NCBI RefSeq assembly: GCF_001999305.1
Contig: NZ_MLHQ01000011.1
Span: 184,604-248,603 of the forward strand
Source of the DNA: Rodentibacter myodis
GTDB lineage: Bacteria; Pseudomonadota; Gammaproteobacteria; Enterobacterales; Pasteurellaceae
Direction of reading: 5' to 3'
Length of the DNA: 64,000 bases
Each line of letters opens with the position of its first letter. Position 1 is the first letter of the stretch. The notes beneath the pieces are model-generated. The model searched no databases. It saw nothing but the letters and a program-made list of their open reading frames with translations, and was not told the origin of the DNA. The position numbers and the translations under genes are program-made. Below, piece by piece: positions 49,808-60,398 of the stretch.

Positions 49808-49856
49808 GATAGAATCACGCACAATTTTTCAAATTTAACTATAACTTTATTTCAAT

Positions 49857-51755
49857 ATGACAACCAACTATTCCGCCCAAGAAATTACGGTTTTAAAAGA
49901 TCTCGAGCCGGTGCAAATTCGCCCCGGTATGTACACCGACACCACCCGCCCCAATCATCTCGCCCAAGAAGTCATTGATAATAGTGTAGATGAAGCCCTC
50001 GCCGGATTTGCGACAAAAATTGAAGTGATTTTGCACGAAGATCAATCCATTGAAGTGATTGATAATGGTCGAGGTATGCCGGTGGATATTCACCCAACAG
50101 AAGGCGTTTCCGGCGTGGAGGTTATCCTCACCAAACTTCACGCCGGCGGTAAATTTTCCAATAAAAACTATGAGTTTGCCGGTGGTTTGCACGGGGTAGG
50201 GATTTCAGTGGTAAACGCCCTTTCCGAGCGGGTGGATATTCAGGTTAAACGCAATGGCGAAGTGTACAAAATCGCCTTTGAAAACGGCGTGAAAGTGGAA
50301 GAATTGGAAGTCATCGGCACTTGTGGCAGACGCACCACAGGGACAAGCGTGCATTTCAAACCAAATCCTAAATATTTTGACAGTGCAAAATTTTCCGTCA
50401 CCCGCTTACGCCATTTGTTACGTGCCAAAGCGGTGCTTTGTTCCGGACTTGAAATCAAATTCGTTGATAAAGTCAATCACACACAAGATGTATGGTTGTA
50501 TGAAGACGGATTATCCGATTATCTTATTGAAGCCGTGAATGGTGATGAAACCTTGCCTGAAAAACCGTTCGTTGGTGAATTTAAAGGCTCAAATGAGGCA
50601 GTAAGCTGGGCATTATTATGGCTGCCGGAAGGGGGAGAACTCATTGGTGAAAGCTATGTAAACCTTATTCCCACCATTCAAGGCGGTACACACGTAAATG
50701 GTTTACGCCAAGGCTTACTGGATGCGATGCGTGAATTTTGTGAATTTCGCAATTTGTTGCCACGAGGCGTAAAACTAACCGCAGATGATATTTGGGATCG
50801 CTGTTCCTACATTCTTTCCCTCAAAATGCAAGATGCCCAGTTTGCTGGGCAAACCAAAGAACGCCTGTCTTCACGTCAAAGTGCGGTCTTTGTCAGCGGC
50901 GTTTTGAAAGATGCCTTCAGTTTGTGGCTCAATCAAAATGTGCAAGATGCGGAAAAACTTACAGAAATGGCAATCAGCTCGGCACAACGCCGTTTGCGTG
51001 CCGCCAAAAAAGTGGTGCGTAAAAAATTAGTCAGCGGTCCTGCATTACCGGGTAAATTAGCCGATTGCGGTTCACAAGATTTAGAAAAAACCGAACTCTT
51101 TTTAGTGGAAGGGGATTCTGCAGGCGGCTCGGCAAAACAAGCACGCGACCGTGAATATCAGGCAATTTTGCCATTACGCGGAAAAATTCTGAATACTTGG
51201 GAAGTCTCGCCGGAACAAGTGTTAGGCTCGACTGAAATTCACGATATTGCCGTTGCACTCGGCATTGATCCGGATAGCGATGATTTATCTCAACTTCGTT
51301 ATGGCAAAGTGTGTATTCTCGCCGATGCGGATTCTGACGGTTTACATATTGCCACCCTACTTTGCGCGCTGTTCCTACGTCATTTTCCGAAGTTGGTGCG
51401 AGATGGACACGTTTATGTGGCAATGCCACCGCTTTACCGTATCGACTTAAATAAAGAAGTGTTCTACGCCTTAGACGAAAGTGAAAAAGAGGCAATTTTA
51501 GATCGCCTAAAAACGAAAAAAGGCAAGCCGAATGTGCAACGTTTTAAAGGTTTGGGTGAAATGAACCCAGCCCAACTGCGTGAAACCACAATGGATCCCA
51601 ATACCCGCCGCCTTGTACAACTCACCTATGATTTAGGTGAAGATCAAGGTGCGGAAACCTTAGAATTAATGGATATGTTATTAGCCAAAAAACGCTCGGA
51701 AGATCGGAAAAATTGGCTGCAGAATAAAGGCGATCAGGTGGATTTGGCGGTGTAA
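49857..51755 (+). CDS. parE: DNA topoisomerase IV subunit B
   Basis: 632 residues. The ATPase subunit of topoisomerase IV, which decatenates replicated chromosomes. GHKL ATPase motifs are visible: EVIDNSVDEALAG (catalytic Glu), EVIDNGRGMPVDIHP, GGLHGVGISVVNALS. The TOPRIM domain has FLVEGDSAGGSAKQARDR and DADSDGLHI. parC lies 125 bases downstream on the same strand. Confidence 0.97.
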   Translation: MTTNYSAQEITVLKDLEPVQIRPGMYTDTTRPNHLAQEVIDNSVDEALAGFATKIEVILHEDQSIEVIDNGRGMPVDIHPTEGVSGVEVILTKLHAGGKFSNKNYEFAGGLHGVGISVVNALSERVDIQVKRNGEVYKIAFENGVKVEELEVIGTCGRRTTGTSVHFKPNPKYFDSAKFSVTRLRHLLRAKAVLCSGLEIKFVDKVNHTQDVWLYEDGLSDYLIEAVNGDETLPEKPFVGEFKGSNEAVSWALLWLPEGGELIGESYVNLIPTIQGGTHVNGLRQGLLDAMREFCEFRNLLPRGVKLTADDIWDRCSYILSLKMQDAQFAGQTKERLSSRQSAVFVSGVLKDAFSLWLNQNVQDAEKLTEMAISSAQRRLRAAKKVVRKKLVSGPALPGKLADCGSQDLEKTELFLVEGDSAGGSAKQARDREYQAILPLRGKILNTWEVSPEQVLGSTEIHDIAVALGIDPDSDDLSQLRYGKVCILADADSDGLHIATLLCALFLRHFPKLVRDGHVYVAMPPLYRIDLNKEVFYALDESEKEAILDRLKTKKGKPNVQRFKGLGEMNPAQLRETTMDPNTRRLVQLTYDLGEDQGAETLELMDMLLAKKRSEDRKNWLQNKGDQVDLAV

Positions 51756-51880
51756 ATAGCCTAAATCACTTTTAGCGACTTTCAATTTTTAGGTAATTTT
51801 CTTCTATTTGAATATAAAAAATTTCCCTGAAGAAAATTGAAACACGCAAACAACAAGTTTTAACAACAAGAAAAGATAAA

Positions 51881-54127
51881 ATGACCACAAACATCAATTA
51901 CGAAGGCATAGAACAAATGCCGCTGCGCACTTTCACCGAAAGTGCTTATCTCAACTACTCGATGTACGTGATTATGGATCGTGCATTGCCTTTTATCGGC
52001 GATGGTTTAAAACCGGTGCAACGGCGGATTGTTTATGCAATGTCCGAACTCGGTTTAAACGCCACGGCAAAATACAAAAAATCCGCCCGCACAGTCGGTG
52101 ATGTATTGGGTAAATTCCATCCACACGGTGATTCCGCCTGTTATGAAGCGATGGTATTAATGGCACAACCGTTTTCTTACCGTTATCCATTGGTGGACGG
52201 ACAAGGCAACTGGGGCGCACCGGATGATCCTAAATCTTTCGCCGCAATGCGTTATACAGAATCACGCTTGTCTAAAATTTCCGAAATTTTACTCGGTGAA
52301 CTTGGACAAGGCACGGTAGATTATCAACCAAACTTTGACGGCACATTGGAAGAACCCCAATATTTGCCTGCCCGTTTACCCCATATTTTGCTAAACGGCA
52401 CAACCGGTATTGCAGTGGGAATGGCAACCGATATTCCACCACACAATATTAATGAAATTGCCGATGCGGCGGTAATGCTATTGGATAATCCGAAAGCCGG
52501 CTTTGATGAGGTACTCAATATTGTGCAAGGGCCGGATTTTCCAACGGAAGCGGAAATTATCTCCCCGAAAGCAGAAATTCGTAAAATTTACGAACTGGGG
52601 CGTGGGTCAATAAAAATGCGTGCCACGTGGAAAAAAGAGGAAGGCGAAATTGTCATTACCGCCCTCCCACATCAATCTTCGCCCTCAAAAATCATCGCCC
52701 AAATCGCCGAACAAATGACGGCAAAGAAACTGCCAATGGTAGAAGATATTCGTGATGAAGCGGATCACGAAAATCCCATTCGGATTGTGATCGTACCACG
52801 TTCTAACCGTGTCGATAGCGAAGCATTAATGGCGCATTTATTTGCCACCACCGACTTAGAAAAAAGCTATCGTGTGAATATGAATATGATCGGGCTTGAT
52901 CATAAACCGGCGGTGAAAGGCTTATTACAAATTCTGAATGAATGGCTTATTTTCCGCCGTACCACAGTAACCCGCCGTTTGCAATATCGCTTAGATAAAG
53001 TGCTTTCCCGCCTGCATATTTTAGAAGGCTTGATGATCGCCTTTTTGAATATTGATGAAGTGATTGAAATTATTCGCCACGAAGATGATCCCAAAGCAGA
53101 ATTAATGGCACGTTTCAATTTAAGCGATGAACAAGCCGATGCGATTTTAAACTTACGCTTACGCCATTTGGCAAAATTGGAAGAACATCAACTCCGTGCA
53201 GAACAAGACGAGCTGGAAAAAGAGCGGTCAAATTTGGAAGCGATTTTAGCATCGGAACGCCGTTTAAATACCTTGATTAAAAAAGAAATTCAAGAAGACG
53301 CGAAAAAATACGCCAGTCCACGAATGTCGCAATTAGTCGAGCGTGAAGAAGCCAAAGCAATTTCTGAAAGTGAAATGACACCGGCTGAACCCGTTACGGT
53401 GATTTTATCGGAAATGGGCTGGGTGCGTTGTGCCAAAGGACACGATATTGATCCGAAGGCACTCAGCTATAAAGCCGGTGATGGCTACAAGGCTCACGCC
53501 TGCGGTAAAAGCAATCAGGCGGTTGTATTTATTGATAGTACCGGACGTAGTTATGCGCTCGATCCGCTCACTTTACCTTCGGCACGTTCGCAAGGTGAAC
53601 CGCTCACGGGGAAATTAACCCTGCCTGCCGGGGCAACCATAGAACACGTGGTAATGGAAGCCGAGCAGCAAGAATTACTGATGTCATCAGATGCCGGCTA
53701 TGGCTTTATCTGTAAATTTGAAGACTTAATCGCCCGTAATAAAGCGGGAAAAGCCTTGATTTCTTTACCGGAAAATGCAAAAGTACTGCCGCCAAAAATT
53801 CTGCCAAATTCAACCGCACTTTTGGTTGCCTTAACTTCAGCCGGCAGAATGTTGATCTTTCCGGCACAGGATTTACCGGTATTATCAAAAGGTAAAGGCA
53901 ACAAAATCGTGAGTATTTCAGCCGCCGCAGCCAAAGATCGCAGCGAATTATTGGTGAAATTATTGCTCATCTCAGAGCAAGCCAATCTTGAATTTCATTC
54001 CGGCAAACGAAAAATCACATTAAAATCGGAAGATCTACAAAAGTTCCGTGCCGAACGAGGCAGAAAAGGCTCACAACTGCCCCGCGGTTTACACAGTAAT
54101 GTGGATATTGTGGTGGTTGAGCCGTAA
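51881..54127 (+). CDS. parC: DNA topoisomerase IV subunit A
   Basis: 748 residues. The breakage-reunion subunit: catalytic Y125 in [11 protein letters not shown]. The quinolone-resistance region reads [11 protein letters not shown] with Ser at 85 and Glu at 89 (S80 and E84 of E. coli), so the usual resistance changes at these two positions are absent. The C-terminal beta-pinwheel domain extends from about 490. It is followed by gltS after 51 bases. Confidence 0.97.
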   Translation: MTTNINYEGIEQMPLRTFTESAYLNYSMYVIMDRALPFIGDGLKPVQRRIVYAMSELGLNATAKYKKSARTVGDVLGKFHPHGDSACYEAMVLMAQPFSYRYPLVDGQGNWGAPDDPKSFAAMRYTESRLSKISEILLGELGQGTVDYQPNFDGTLEEPQYLPARLPHILLNGTTGIAVGMATDIPPHNINEIADAAVMLLDNPKAGFDEVLNIVQGPDFPTEAEIISPKAEIRKIYELGRGSIKMRATWKKEEGEIVITALPHQSSPSKIIAQIAEQMTAKKLPMVEDIRDEADHENPIRIVIVPRSNRVDSEALMAHLFATTDLEKSYRVNMNMIGLDHKPAVKGLLQILNEWLIFRRTTVTRRLQYRLDKVLSRLHILEGLMIAFLNIDEVIEIIRHEDDPKAELMARFNLSDEQADAILNLRLRHLAKLEEHQLRAEQDELEKERSNLEAILASERRLNTLIKKEIQEDAKKYASPRMSQLVEREEAKAISESEMTPAEPVTVILSEMGWVRCAKGHDIDPKALSYKAGDGYKAHACGKSNQAVVFIDSTGRSYALDPLTLPSARSQGEPLTGKLTLPAGATIEHVVMEAEQQELLMSSDAGYGFICKFEDLIARNKAGKALISLPENAKVLPPKILPNSTALLVALTSAGRMLIFPAQDLPVLSKGKGNKIVSISAAAAKDRSELLVKLLLISEQANLEFHSGKRKITLKSEDLQKFRAERGRKGSQLPRGLHSNVDIVVVEP

Positions 54128-54178
54128 CATCATCTTTAACTTCTCTAAACTAACTAAAACAACTAGGAGGAATATTTA

Positions 54179-55396
54179 GTGAATATTGTTTTTGATACTT
54201 ATCAAACACTTGCCTTAGCGAGCCTTGTTTTATTATTGGGCTATTTTTTGGTGAAACGCATTAGCGTCCTTAAAAGTTTTAACATCCCCGAGCCGGTTGT
54301 AGGCGGATTTATTGTGGCAATTGCCCTCTTTATTTGGCATCAAATAGACGGCACATCCTTTACCTTTGAAAAGAATTTACAAACAACGATGATGTTGGTT
54401 TTCTTTTCATCCATTGGTTTAAGTGCAAACTTTGCCCGTTTAATCAAAGGTGGAAAACCCTTAATTATTTTCCTTTTTGTGGCAGCAGCCTTAATCTTTT
54501 TCCAAAATGTCATCGGCGTTGCCAGCACGCAAATTTTAGGCATTGATCCGGCATACGGTTTATTGGCAGGTTCGATTACCTTAACCGGTGGTCACGGTAC
54601 CGGTGCGGCGTGGGCGGAAACCTTTATTAAAGAATTTAACCTACCGGCAGCAACGGAAATTGCGATGGCTTGTGCCACCTTTGGTTTGGTTTTCGGTGGG
54701 ATTATCGGCGGCCCGGTGGCACGTTTCTTACTTCACCGCCAAAAACAAAATGAAAATCCTGAAAATGATGAAGTGGATGATGTACAAGAAGCCTTTGAAC
54801 ACCCCACTTATCAACGTAAAGTCAATGCACGTTCGATCATTGAAACCATTGCAATGATGTCTTTCTGCTTATTAATCGGTCAATATTTAGATAGCATTAC
54901 AAAAGGCACGGCACTGCAATTACCAACTTTCGTTTGGTGCTTGTTCACCGGTGTGATTATTCGTAACGCCCTCACCCACCTGTTCAAATTCCGTGTGGCA
55001 GATTCCGCCATTGATGTGCTTGGTAGTGTCGGCTTATCTATCTTCTTAGCCATTGCATTAATGTCATTAAAACTGTGGGAATTAGCCGGTCTTGCCACCG
55101 ATGTGTTGGTGATTTTGGCAATCCAAGTGGCATTTATGGCGTTCTTCGCAATCTATGTCACCTATCGGGTAATGGGGAAAGACTACGATGCGATTGTATT
55201 AAGTGCAGGACACTGTGGTTTCGGTTTAGGGGCAACCCCTACGGCGGTGGCGAATATGCAGGCAATCACAAGCCGTTTTGGTGCTTCCCATAAAGCCTTC
55301 TTAATCGTGCCAATGGTGGGCGCATTCTTTATTGACTTAATCAATGCCTCCGTATTAAAACTCTTCCTTGCACTGGTCACTTATATGCACGCCTAG
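54179..55396 (+). CDS. gltS: Sodium/glutamate symporter GltS, GTG start
   Basis: 405 residues with 10-12 membrane helices. The start is GTG at 54179, with TAGGAGG at 54164-54170 and no ATG nearby. GltS features: FNIPEPVVGGFIVAI near 35-50, a re-entrant LTGGHGTGAAWAETF near 137-151, and the second-half counterpart SAGHCGFGLGATPTAVANM near 340. It imports L-glutamate with sodium. Confidence 0.95.
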   Translation: MNIVFDTYQTLALASLVLLLGYFLVKRISVLKSFNIPEPVVGGFIVAIALFIWHQIDGTSFTFEKNLQTTMMLVFFSSIGLSANFARLIKGGKPLIIFLFVAAALIFFQNVIGVASTQILGIDPAYGLLAGSITLTGGHGTGAAWAETFIKEFNLPAATEIAMACATFGLVFGGIIGGPVARFLLHRQKQNENPENDEVDDVQEAFEHPTYQRKVNARSIIETIAMMSFCLLIGQYLDSITKGTALQLPTFVWCLFTGVIIRNALTHLFKFRVADSAIDVLGSVGLSIFLAIALMSLKLWELAGLATDVLVILAIQVAFMAFFAIYVTYRVMGKDYDAIVLSAGHCGFGLGATPTAVANMQAITSRFGASHKAFLIVPMVGAFFIDLINASVLKLFLALVTYMHA

Positions 55397-55405
55397 AAAG
55401 AGATC

Positions 55406-55436
55406 AAAAAAGAGCGGTTAAATTCCGCTCTTTTTT
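55406..55436. terminator. gltS / membrane-gene convergent terminator
   Basis: AAAAAGAGCGG (55406-55416) pairs with CCGCTCTTTTT (55424-55434), followed by further T residues. Confidence 0.8.
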
Positions 55437-55447
55437 ATATCCCCTCA

Positions 55448-55954
55448 TTAAATTTGATACTTTGTTTTATCCCCAATATCAAAATATAACGGCATTCGCC
55501 ATTTTTGTATGGCAAGGATCAATAATAATGCCCCAACGATAATCGAGAAAATTCGAGTCAATACTCCCCCTTCAAACACCCAAGCAAACCATAGTGCCGC
55601 CACAAAAAAAGGTTGGAAATTCAATAACGGCACGCGGAAGCAAAAATATTCTTTAAAGCAAAGTCCGCCCAATGTAAGCAATGCCCCGCCTAATGCCAAT
55701 TCATTCCAGCCTAAAATCGCACACACTAACCCCATCCAAGTGGCAAATTGAAAAATTAAACGAAAATGTTTGAGATAAATATGCAAGGAAGAAGCACAAC
55801 AGGTTGCGGCGAGCAAAGTCGCTATTTCGGCTTTCGCCGGAAACCAAGTGAGCAATAAAAGACTAAAACCGGCAATTAAAAATCCGGTTCGATAAATCAC
55901 AACGGTGATTTTATCCCAACTATCCATTGGGGATTGAATATGGGGATCCGCCAT
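55448..55954 (-). CDS. Small integral membrane protein, DUF2301-like
   Basis: 168 residues with about five membrane segments after a hydrophilic start (DPHIQSPMDSWDK). The pattern, including GGLCFKEYFCFRVPLLNFQP in the middle, matches what I remember of DUF2301 (COG5413) membrane proteins, whose function is unknown. GGAG precedes the start at 55954. It lies downstream of the convergent gltS and an uptake-signal hairpin separates it from mpl. Confidence 0.65.
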   Translation of the reverse strand: MADPHIQSPMDSWDKITVVIYRTGFLIAGFSLLLLTWFPAKAEIATLLAATCCASSLHIYLKHFRLIFQFATWMGLVCAILGWNELALGGALLTLGGLCFKEYFCFRVPLLNFQPFFVAALWFAWVFEGGVLTRIFSIIVGALLLILAIQKWRMPLYFDIGDKTKYQI

Positions 55955-55984
55955 TTTTTTCTCCTTAATGTTCCATTTTATAAA

Positions 55985-56026
55985 AAAGTGCGGTCAGAAA
56001 AGTTCTCTTTTTTTGACCGCACTTTG
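55985..56026 (-). terminator. mpl terminator (uptake-signal pair)
   Basis: AAAGTGCGGTCA (55985-55996) pairs with TGACCGCACTTT (56014-56025) around a 17-base loop just after the mpl stop. Confidence 0.65.
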
Positions 56027-56034
56027 AAGTAGGA

Positions 56035-57390
56035 TTATTTCAGTTTATCTAAAATCTTTTGATGAATACCGCCAAAGCTGCCGTTTGACATCACGAGAAT
56101 ATGATCCGTTGGTTGTGCTTCTGCAACAATCATATCTACCAGTTTGTCAATATTGGCACTCCAATGTGCCGGTTGGACACATTGGGCGGCGATTTCTGCC
56201 ACTTCCCAAGGGATATTGTCCGGTTGTAGCATAAAGACGACATCTGCCCTGCCTAATGCCGGTGCAATTTCATCTTTATGTACCCCCATTTTCATCGTAT
56301 TTGAACGGGGTTCAAGCACCGCAAGAATCCGCACACCGCCGCCCACTTTATCGCGTAATGCGGTTAAGGTGGCTAAAATTGCTTCCGGATGATGGGCAAA
56401 ATCATCATAAACCGTCACGCCGTTTACTTCGCCTTTGACTTCCAAACGGCGTTTGGCATTAATAAACGATCCCAATGCTTCACAGGCTTTTTCAATGGAG
56501 ATACCGGTATGATAAGCCGCAGCAATCGCCATTAATGCATTGTGCATATTGTGTTCACCCACAATATTCCATTTTACCTCTGCCATTTTTTCGCCATTGT
56601 GGAATACGGCAAAATGGGAAGCATCGGTGGTAATGCGTTGTGCAAACCATTCTTTATTTTTTCCGATAAATTGTTGTTCCGACCAACAGCCCATTTCCAA
56701 TGTTTCTTTCACGCTTTGTTCATCGGCAAACGACAAAATACGTCCGCTTTCGGAAATGGTGCGAATCATATGATGGAATTGACGTTGAATCGCTTTTAAA
56801 TCATCAAAAATATCGGCGTGATCAAAACTAATATTATTGATAATCAGGGTTTTAGGATTGTAGTGAACAAACTTAGAACGTTTATCGAAGAATGCCGTGT
56901 CATACTCATCCGCTTCAATGACAAAGAAATCACTTTCGCCTAAACGGGCGGAAGTGCCAAAATTGCCGGCAATGCCACCAATTAAGAAACCGGGTTTTAA
57001 GCCATTTTGTTCCAAAATCCAAGCAAGCATACCGGTTGTCGTGGTTTTACCGTGCGTACCGGAAACCGCAAGCACCCAGCGATTTCGTAGTAAATGATCG
57101 TGCAGCCACTGCGGGCCTGATGTGTAAGGTAGGTTGTTTTCTAATACATATTCCACACAAGGGTTGCCGCGTTTCATTGCATTACCAATAATCACCATAT
57201 CCGGTGCCGGTTGAAGTTGTTCAACCTCATAATGAGGAATAATGTCAATTCCCTGCGCTTGTAAAAATGTACTCATTGGTGGATAAACATTGGTATCCGA
57301 ACCTGTTACTTTGTAGCCCATTTGCTTGGCAATCATCGCCACGCCACCCATAAATGTGCCACAAATACCTAGAATATGAATATGTTTCAT
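56035..57390 (-). CDS. mpl: UDP-MurNAc:L-alanyl-gamma-D-glutamyl-meso-diaminopimelate ligase
   Basis: 451 residues. Mpl reattaches recycled murein tripeptide to UDP-MurNAc. Mur ligase features: N-terminal HILGICGTFMGGVAMIA, the ATP loop SGTHGKTTTTGM near 110, FVIEADEYDTAFFDKRSKF, which is characteristic of Mpl rather than MurC, NISFDHADIF and YDDFAHHPEAI. A single-gene unit. Confidence 0.97.
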   Translation of the reverse strand: MKHIHILGICGTFMGGVAMIAKQMGYKVTGSDTNVYPPMSTFLQAQGIDIIPHYEVEQLQPAPDMVIIGNAMKRGNPCVEYVLENNLPYTSGPQWLHDHLLRNRWVLAVSGTHGKTTTTGMLAWILEQNGLKPGFLIGGIAGNFGTSARLGESDFFVIEADEYDTAFFDKRSKFVHYNPKTLIINNISFDHADIFDDLKAIQRQFHHMIRTISESGRILSFADEQSVKETLEMGCWSEQQFIGKNKEWFAQRITTDASHFAVFHNGEKMAEVKWNIVGEHNMHNALMAIAAAYHTGISIEKACEALGSFINAKRRLEVKGEVNGVTVYDDFAHHPEAILATLTALRDKVGGGVRILAVLEPRSNTMKMGVHKDEIAPALGRADVVFMLQPDNIPWEVAEIAAQCVQPAHWSANIDKLVDMIVAEAQPTDHILVMSNGSFGGIHQKILDKLK

Positions 57391-57452
57391 TGCTATCTCT
57401 TTATACGAAAAAAACGGCGGCTATGATAAATCAACTCAAAGAATGAGTAAAT

Positions 57453-57475
57453 AAGGGCTTGTTGACCAAGCCCTT
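57453..57475 (-). terminator. Hairpin after metC
   Basis: AAGGGCTTG (57453-57461) pairs with CAAGCCCTT (57467-57475). On the minus strand it is followed by ATTTACT, a weak T-run. Confidence 0.55.
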
Positions 57476-57495
57476 GTGCCGCCTTAAAAAACCAA

Positions 57496-58686
57496 TTAGA
57501 CAATTCGTTCAAATCCTGCTTTGAGATCGGCAATTAATTCTTCCGGATCTTCAAAGCCGATATGAACCCGAATGAGCGTTCCCTCAATTTTTCGTGCTAT
57601 ATTCGGACGAATTTTGGCAATTTCTTCCGGTTGATTGCACAAAATTAACGATTCAAAGCCTCCCCAAGAATAGGCCATGGTGAACAATTCAAAATGATCC
57701 ATAAACTGTGCCACTTGTTCATCCGTTAAGCGTTGAGTGAGTTCAAAAGAAAACAATCCGCTTGCTCCACTGAAATCACGCTGGAAAAATTGATGTCCGG
57801 GGCAACTTGCTAACGCCGGATGATACACGGCTTTCACTTGAGACTGTGCAGATAACCACTTCGCGACTTTTAAACCATTTTCGTGATGTTGTTTCAAACG
57901 TACTGCCAAGGTGCGAATTCCACGCGCGGTGGTATAAGCGGAATCTGCATCCACCATTTGTCCCATAAGATAAGAATGTTCGCGTAGTTGATCCCAAGTG
58001 CGGTCATTTGCAACGGCAGTTCCGATCATCACATCGGAATGTCCAACCAAATATTTCGTTCCCGCTTGAATGGAAATATCAATTCCGTGTTCCAATGCCT
58101 TAAATAAAATGCCTGCTCCCCAAGTGTTATCAATCATAATGACAATTTCAGGATTGACGGCGCGAACGGCTTTGACTATCGCCGGAATATCAGGCACTTC
58201 CATTGTGATGGAGCTTGGCGACTCTAAAAATAAAACTTTGGTATTTGCCTGTACCAACTTCGCCATATCCGCACCAATTAAAGGATCGTAATAAGTGGTT
58301 TCAATCTGCATTTTTTTCAAAATAATATTGCAGAAATCCTGTGTCGGTTCATACGCCGCCCCACTCATCAAGATATGATCACCTGTTTTAACGAAAGATA
58401 AAATCGCATTGGTTACCGCCGCCGCACCGCAAGGATAAAGGTAGCAACCCGCCCCGCCTTCCATTTCACACATTAAATCTTGCAATGCAAAATGCGTTAA
58501 TGTGCCACGGCGACCATAGAATAATTCCCCTTTATAACGATTTTTTGTGCAATGTTTTTTATCTGCTATGGTGTCGAATACAAGAGAAGAGGCACGTTGA
58601 ATAACCGGATTCACCGCACCTTGAGAAAAGCGTTTATTGCGTCCTGCGTGAACCAATGTTGTGGATAATGCGTGATTTTTTAACAT
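57496..58686 (-). CDS. metC: Cystathionine beta-lyase
   Basis: 396 residues. A PLP enzyme of the Cys/Met metabolism family cleaving cystathionine to homocysteine for methionine synthesis. Seen: [13 protein letters not shown] near 57, [12 protein letters not shown] with the PLP Asp, and the Schiff-base Lys in [16 protein letters not shown]. These favour MetC over cystathionine gamma-synthase. No MetJ box (AGACGTCT repeats) is visible upstream. Confidence 0.94.
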   Translation of the reverse strand: MLKNHALSTTLVHAGRNKRFSQGAVNPVIQRASSLVFDTIADKKHCTKNRYKGELFYGRRGTLTHFALQDLMCEMEGGAGCYLYPCGAAAVTNAILSFVKTGDHILMSGAAYEPTQDFCNIILKKMQIETTYYDPLIGADMAKLVQANTKVLFLESPSSITMEVPDIPAIVKAVRAVNPEIVIMIDNTWGAGILFKALEHGIDISIQAGTKYLVGHSDVMIGTAVANDRTWDQLREHSYLMGQMVDADSAYTTARGIRTLAVRLKQHHENGLKVAKWLSAQSQVKAVYHPALASCPGHQFFQRDFSGASGLFSFELTQRLTDEQVAQFMDHFELFTMAYSWGGFESLILCNQPEEIAKIRPNIARKIEGTLIRVHIGFEDPEELIADLKAGFERIV

Positions 58687-58819
58687 ATTTCACCTTTCGT
58701 TAAATGATATTGATTAATTCGATAGATAAAATCAGCTGTAAAAGTGCGGTCAAATTTTTTAAAATATTATCCGCGTTTAGTATCAGCAAAATTTTTTTCA
58801 CTTTAAATATAGAGGAATT

Positions 58820-59428
58820 ATGACTATGGTATTAGTAACTCGTCAAGCACCAGATTTTACTTCATCTGCGATTTTAGGTAATGGTGAAATCGTTGATAAT
58901 TTTAACTTCAAAAAACATATTGAAGGCAAAGCAGCTGTAATTTTCTTCTACCCATTAGACTTCACTTTTGTATGCCCATCAGAATTAATTGCATTTGATC
59001 ACCGTTATGAAGAATTTAAAAAACGCGGCGTTGAAGTGGTTGGTGTTTCTATCGACTCTCAATTTACGCATAATGCGTGGCGTAACACCCCTACTGAAAA
59101 TGGTGGTATCGGTCAAGTTAAATACGCATTAGCGGCGGACGTTAAACACGAAATTGCACAAGCGTATGGTATTGAACATCCAGAAGCCGGTGTTGCATTG
59201 CGTGCATCATTCTTAATTGATAAAAACGGCGTAGTTCGTCACCAAGTGGTAAACGATCTTCCACTAGGTCGTAACATTGATGAAATGTTACGTATGGTTG
59301 ATGCGTTGCAATTCCACGAAGAACACGGCGAAGTTTGCCCTGCTCAATGGGAAAAAGGCAAGGAAGGGATGAAAGATAATCCTGAGGGCGTTGCAAAATA
59401 CTTAAAACAAAATGCCGACAAACTTTAA
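58820..59428 (+). CDS. Typical 2-Cys peroxiredoxin
   Basis: 202 residues, AhpC/Prx1 family. The peroxidatic cysteine is C52 in DFTFVCPSE and the resolving cysteine C173 in GEVCPAQW. It detoxifies hydroperoxides in the cytoplasm, with AhpF or thioredoxin as reductant; no ahpF is nearby. GAGG at 58812-58815 fits the ATG at 58820; a second ATG at 58826 is also possible. An uptake signal lies in the upstream region, and a hairpin terminator follows. Confidence 0.93.
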   Translation: MTMVLVTRQAPDFTSSAILGNGEIVDNFNFKKHIEGKAAVIFFYPLDFTFVCPSELIAFDHRYEEFKKRGVEVVGVSIDSQFTHNAWRNTPTENGGIGQVKYALAADVKHEIAQAYGIEHPEAGVALRASFLIDKNGVVRHQVVNDLPLGRNIDEMLRMVDALQFHEEHGEVCPAQWEKGKEGMKDNPEGVAKYLKQNADKL

Positions 59429-59447
59429 TTTTTAAAAATCCTACAAG

Positions 59448-59472
59448 AAAGCCACGCCATGTGGCTTTTTTT
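59448..59472 (+). terminator. Peroxiredoxin gene terminator
   Basis: AAAGCCAC (59448-59455) pairs with GTGGCTTT (59461-59468), followed by TTTT. Confidence 0.8.
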
Positions 59473-59530
59473 ATATACATAGATCCTTTAAAATAAGCAT
59501 CTCGTTAAGCAAAAGTGCGGTCAATTTTCT

Positions 59531-60091
59531 ATGAAATTTAATATTCCGATTTTTATTACCCTTTTTCGCGTCATTCTCATTCCTTTTTTTGTTATCGCAT
59601 TTTATTTACCTATTGAATCTTCGCCTTTTATTACTACCCTGATTTTCTTCATCGCCGGAGTTACCGATTGGCTTGATGGCTATCTTGCAAGAAAATGGAA
59701 ACAAACCACGCGTTTTGGGGCTTTTTTAGATCCCGTTGCCGATAAAGTGATGGTGGTGACGGCTTTAGTCCTTATTGTGGAATATCAGCATAGTTTTTGG
59801 ATCACCATTCCCGCCATTATTATGATTTCTCGCGAAATTATTATTTCTGCCTTGCGTGAATGGATGGCTGAACTGGGTGAACGCAGTAAAGTCGCGGTTT
59901 CTTGGTTAGGAAAAGTCAAAACCACCTCCCAAATGCTCGCACTCGGCGGATTATTATGGCGATATAATATTTATATGGAAATCCTTGCCATTATCTTACT
60001 TTACGTTGCAGCAATTTTAACAGTCTGGTCGATGATACAATATTTAAATGCAGCAAAAGGAAGCCTTCTAGACGAACTAGAAACCAAATAA
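59531..60091 (+). CDS. pgsA: CDP-diacylglycerol-glycerol-3-phosphate 3-phosphatidyltransferase
   Basis: 186 residues with about five membrane segments. PgsA makes phosphatidylglycerol phosphate. The CDP-alcohol phosphatidyltransferase motif D-G-x2-A-R-x8-G-x3-D-x3-D is seen as [21 protein letters not shown] followed by LDPVADK. An uptake signal (AAAGTGCGGT) stands within 20 bases of the start, and no strong ribosome site is visible. Last core gene before the accessory region. Confidence 0.96.
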   Translation: MKFNIPIFITLFRVILIPFFVIAFYLPIESSPFITTLIFFIAGVTDWLDGYLARKWKQTTRFGAFLDPVADKVMVVTALVLIVEYQHSFWITIPAIIMISREIIISALREWMAELGERSKVAVSWLGKVKTTSQMLALGGLLWRYNIYMEILAIILLYVAAILTVWSMIQYLNAAKGSLLDELETK

Positions 60092-60112
60092 ACAGAGAAA
60101 TAATAATCTATA

Positions 60113-60164
60113 TTTAGCATGCAACCCCAAATACAAAAATTCAAATACTGATTTTTAGCATGCA
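60113..60164. repeat. Short direct repeat after pgsA
   Basis: TTTAGCATGCA occurs at 60113-60123 and 60154-60164, 41 bases apart, with the palindromic core GCATGC. Together with the tRNA-like remnant at 60222-60294 this is all I see in the gene-free stretch 60092-60398. Confidence 0.45.
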
Positions 60165-60221
60165 GAAAATCCAAATTATTTAAGTCAAAAGAATTTAATT
60201 CTAGATCGGAATAATATTGTT

Positions 60222-60294
60222 AAGTTAGTAAAGGATTCGAGTTTTCGATCAATGGATTAAGAGTTCGCTATTCTACCGATTGAGCTAACGCCCC
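60222..60294 (-). pseudogene. Decayed tRNA-Lys-like sequence
   Basis: Read on the minus strand it starts GGGGCGT-TA-GCTCAATCGGTAGAA, a near-normal acceptor 5' half and D-arm. A CTCTTAA anticodon loop follows (anticodon CTT, Lys), and then TCGAATCC of a T-arm. The anticodon stem does not pair, the T-stem is degraded, and the 3' acceptor half (should read ACGCCCC) is missing. It is therefore not a working tRNA. Its place between pgsA and the rearranged region suggests a remnant of an integration target. Confidence 0.5.
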
Positions 60295-60398
60295 AACGGT
60301 AGAATTTTAAAGAAGTTTTTATAAAGTAATGCTCGAAATCAGACTTAAACTGACTCACTTCGAGAAGCAAGGGATTTTAAATTGTAGAAGAGCGACAC

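Noticed and set aside
60222..60294. A working tRNA gene
   Set aside because: The anticodon stem does not pair and the 3' acceptor half is absent, so it is listed as a remnant only.
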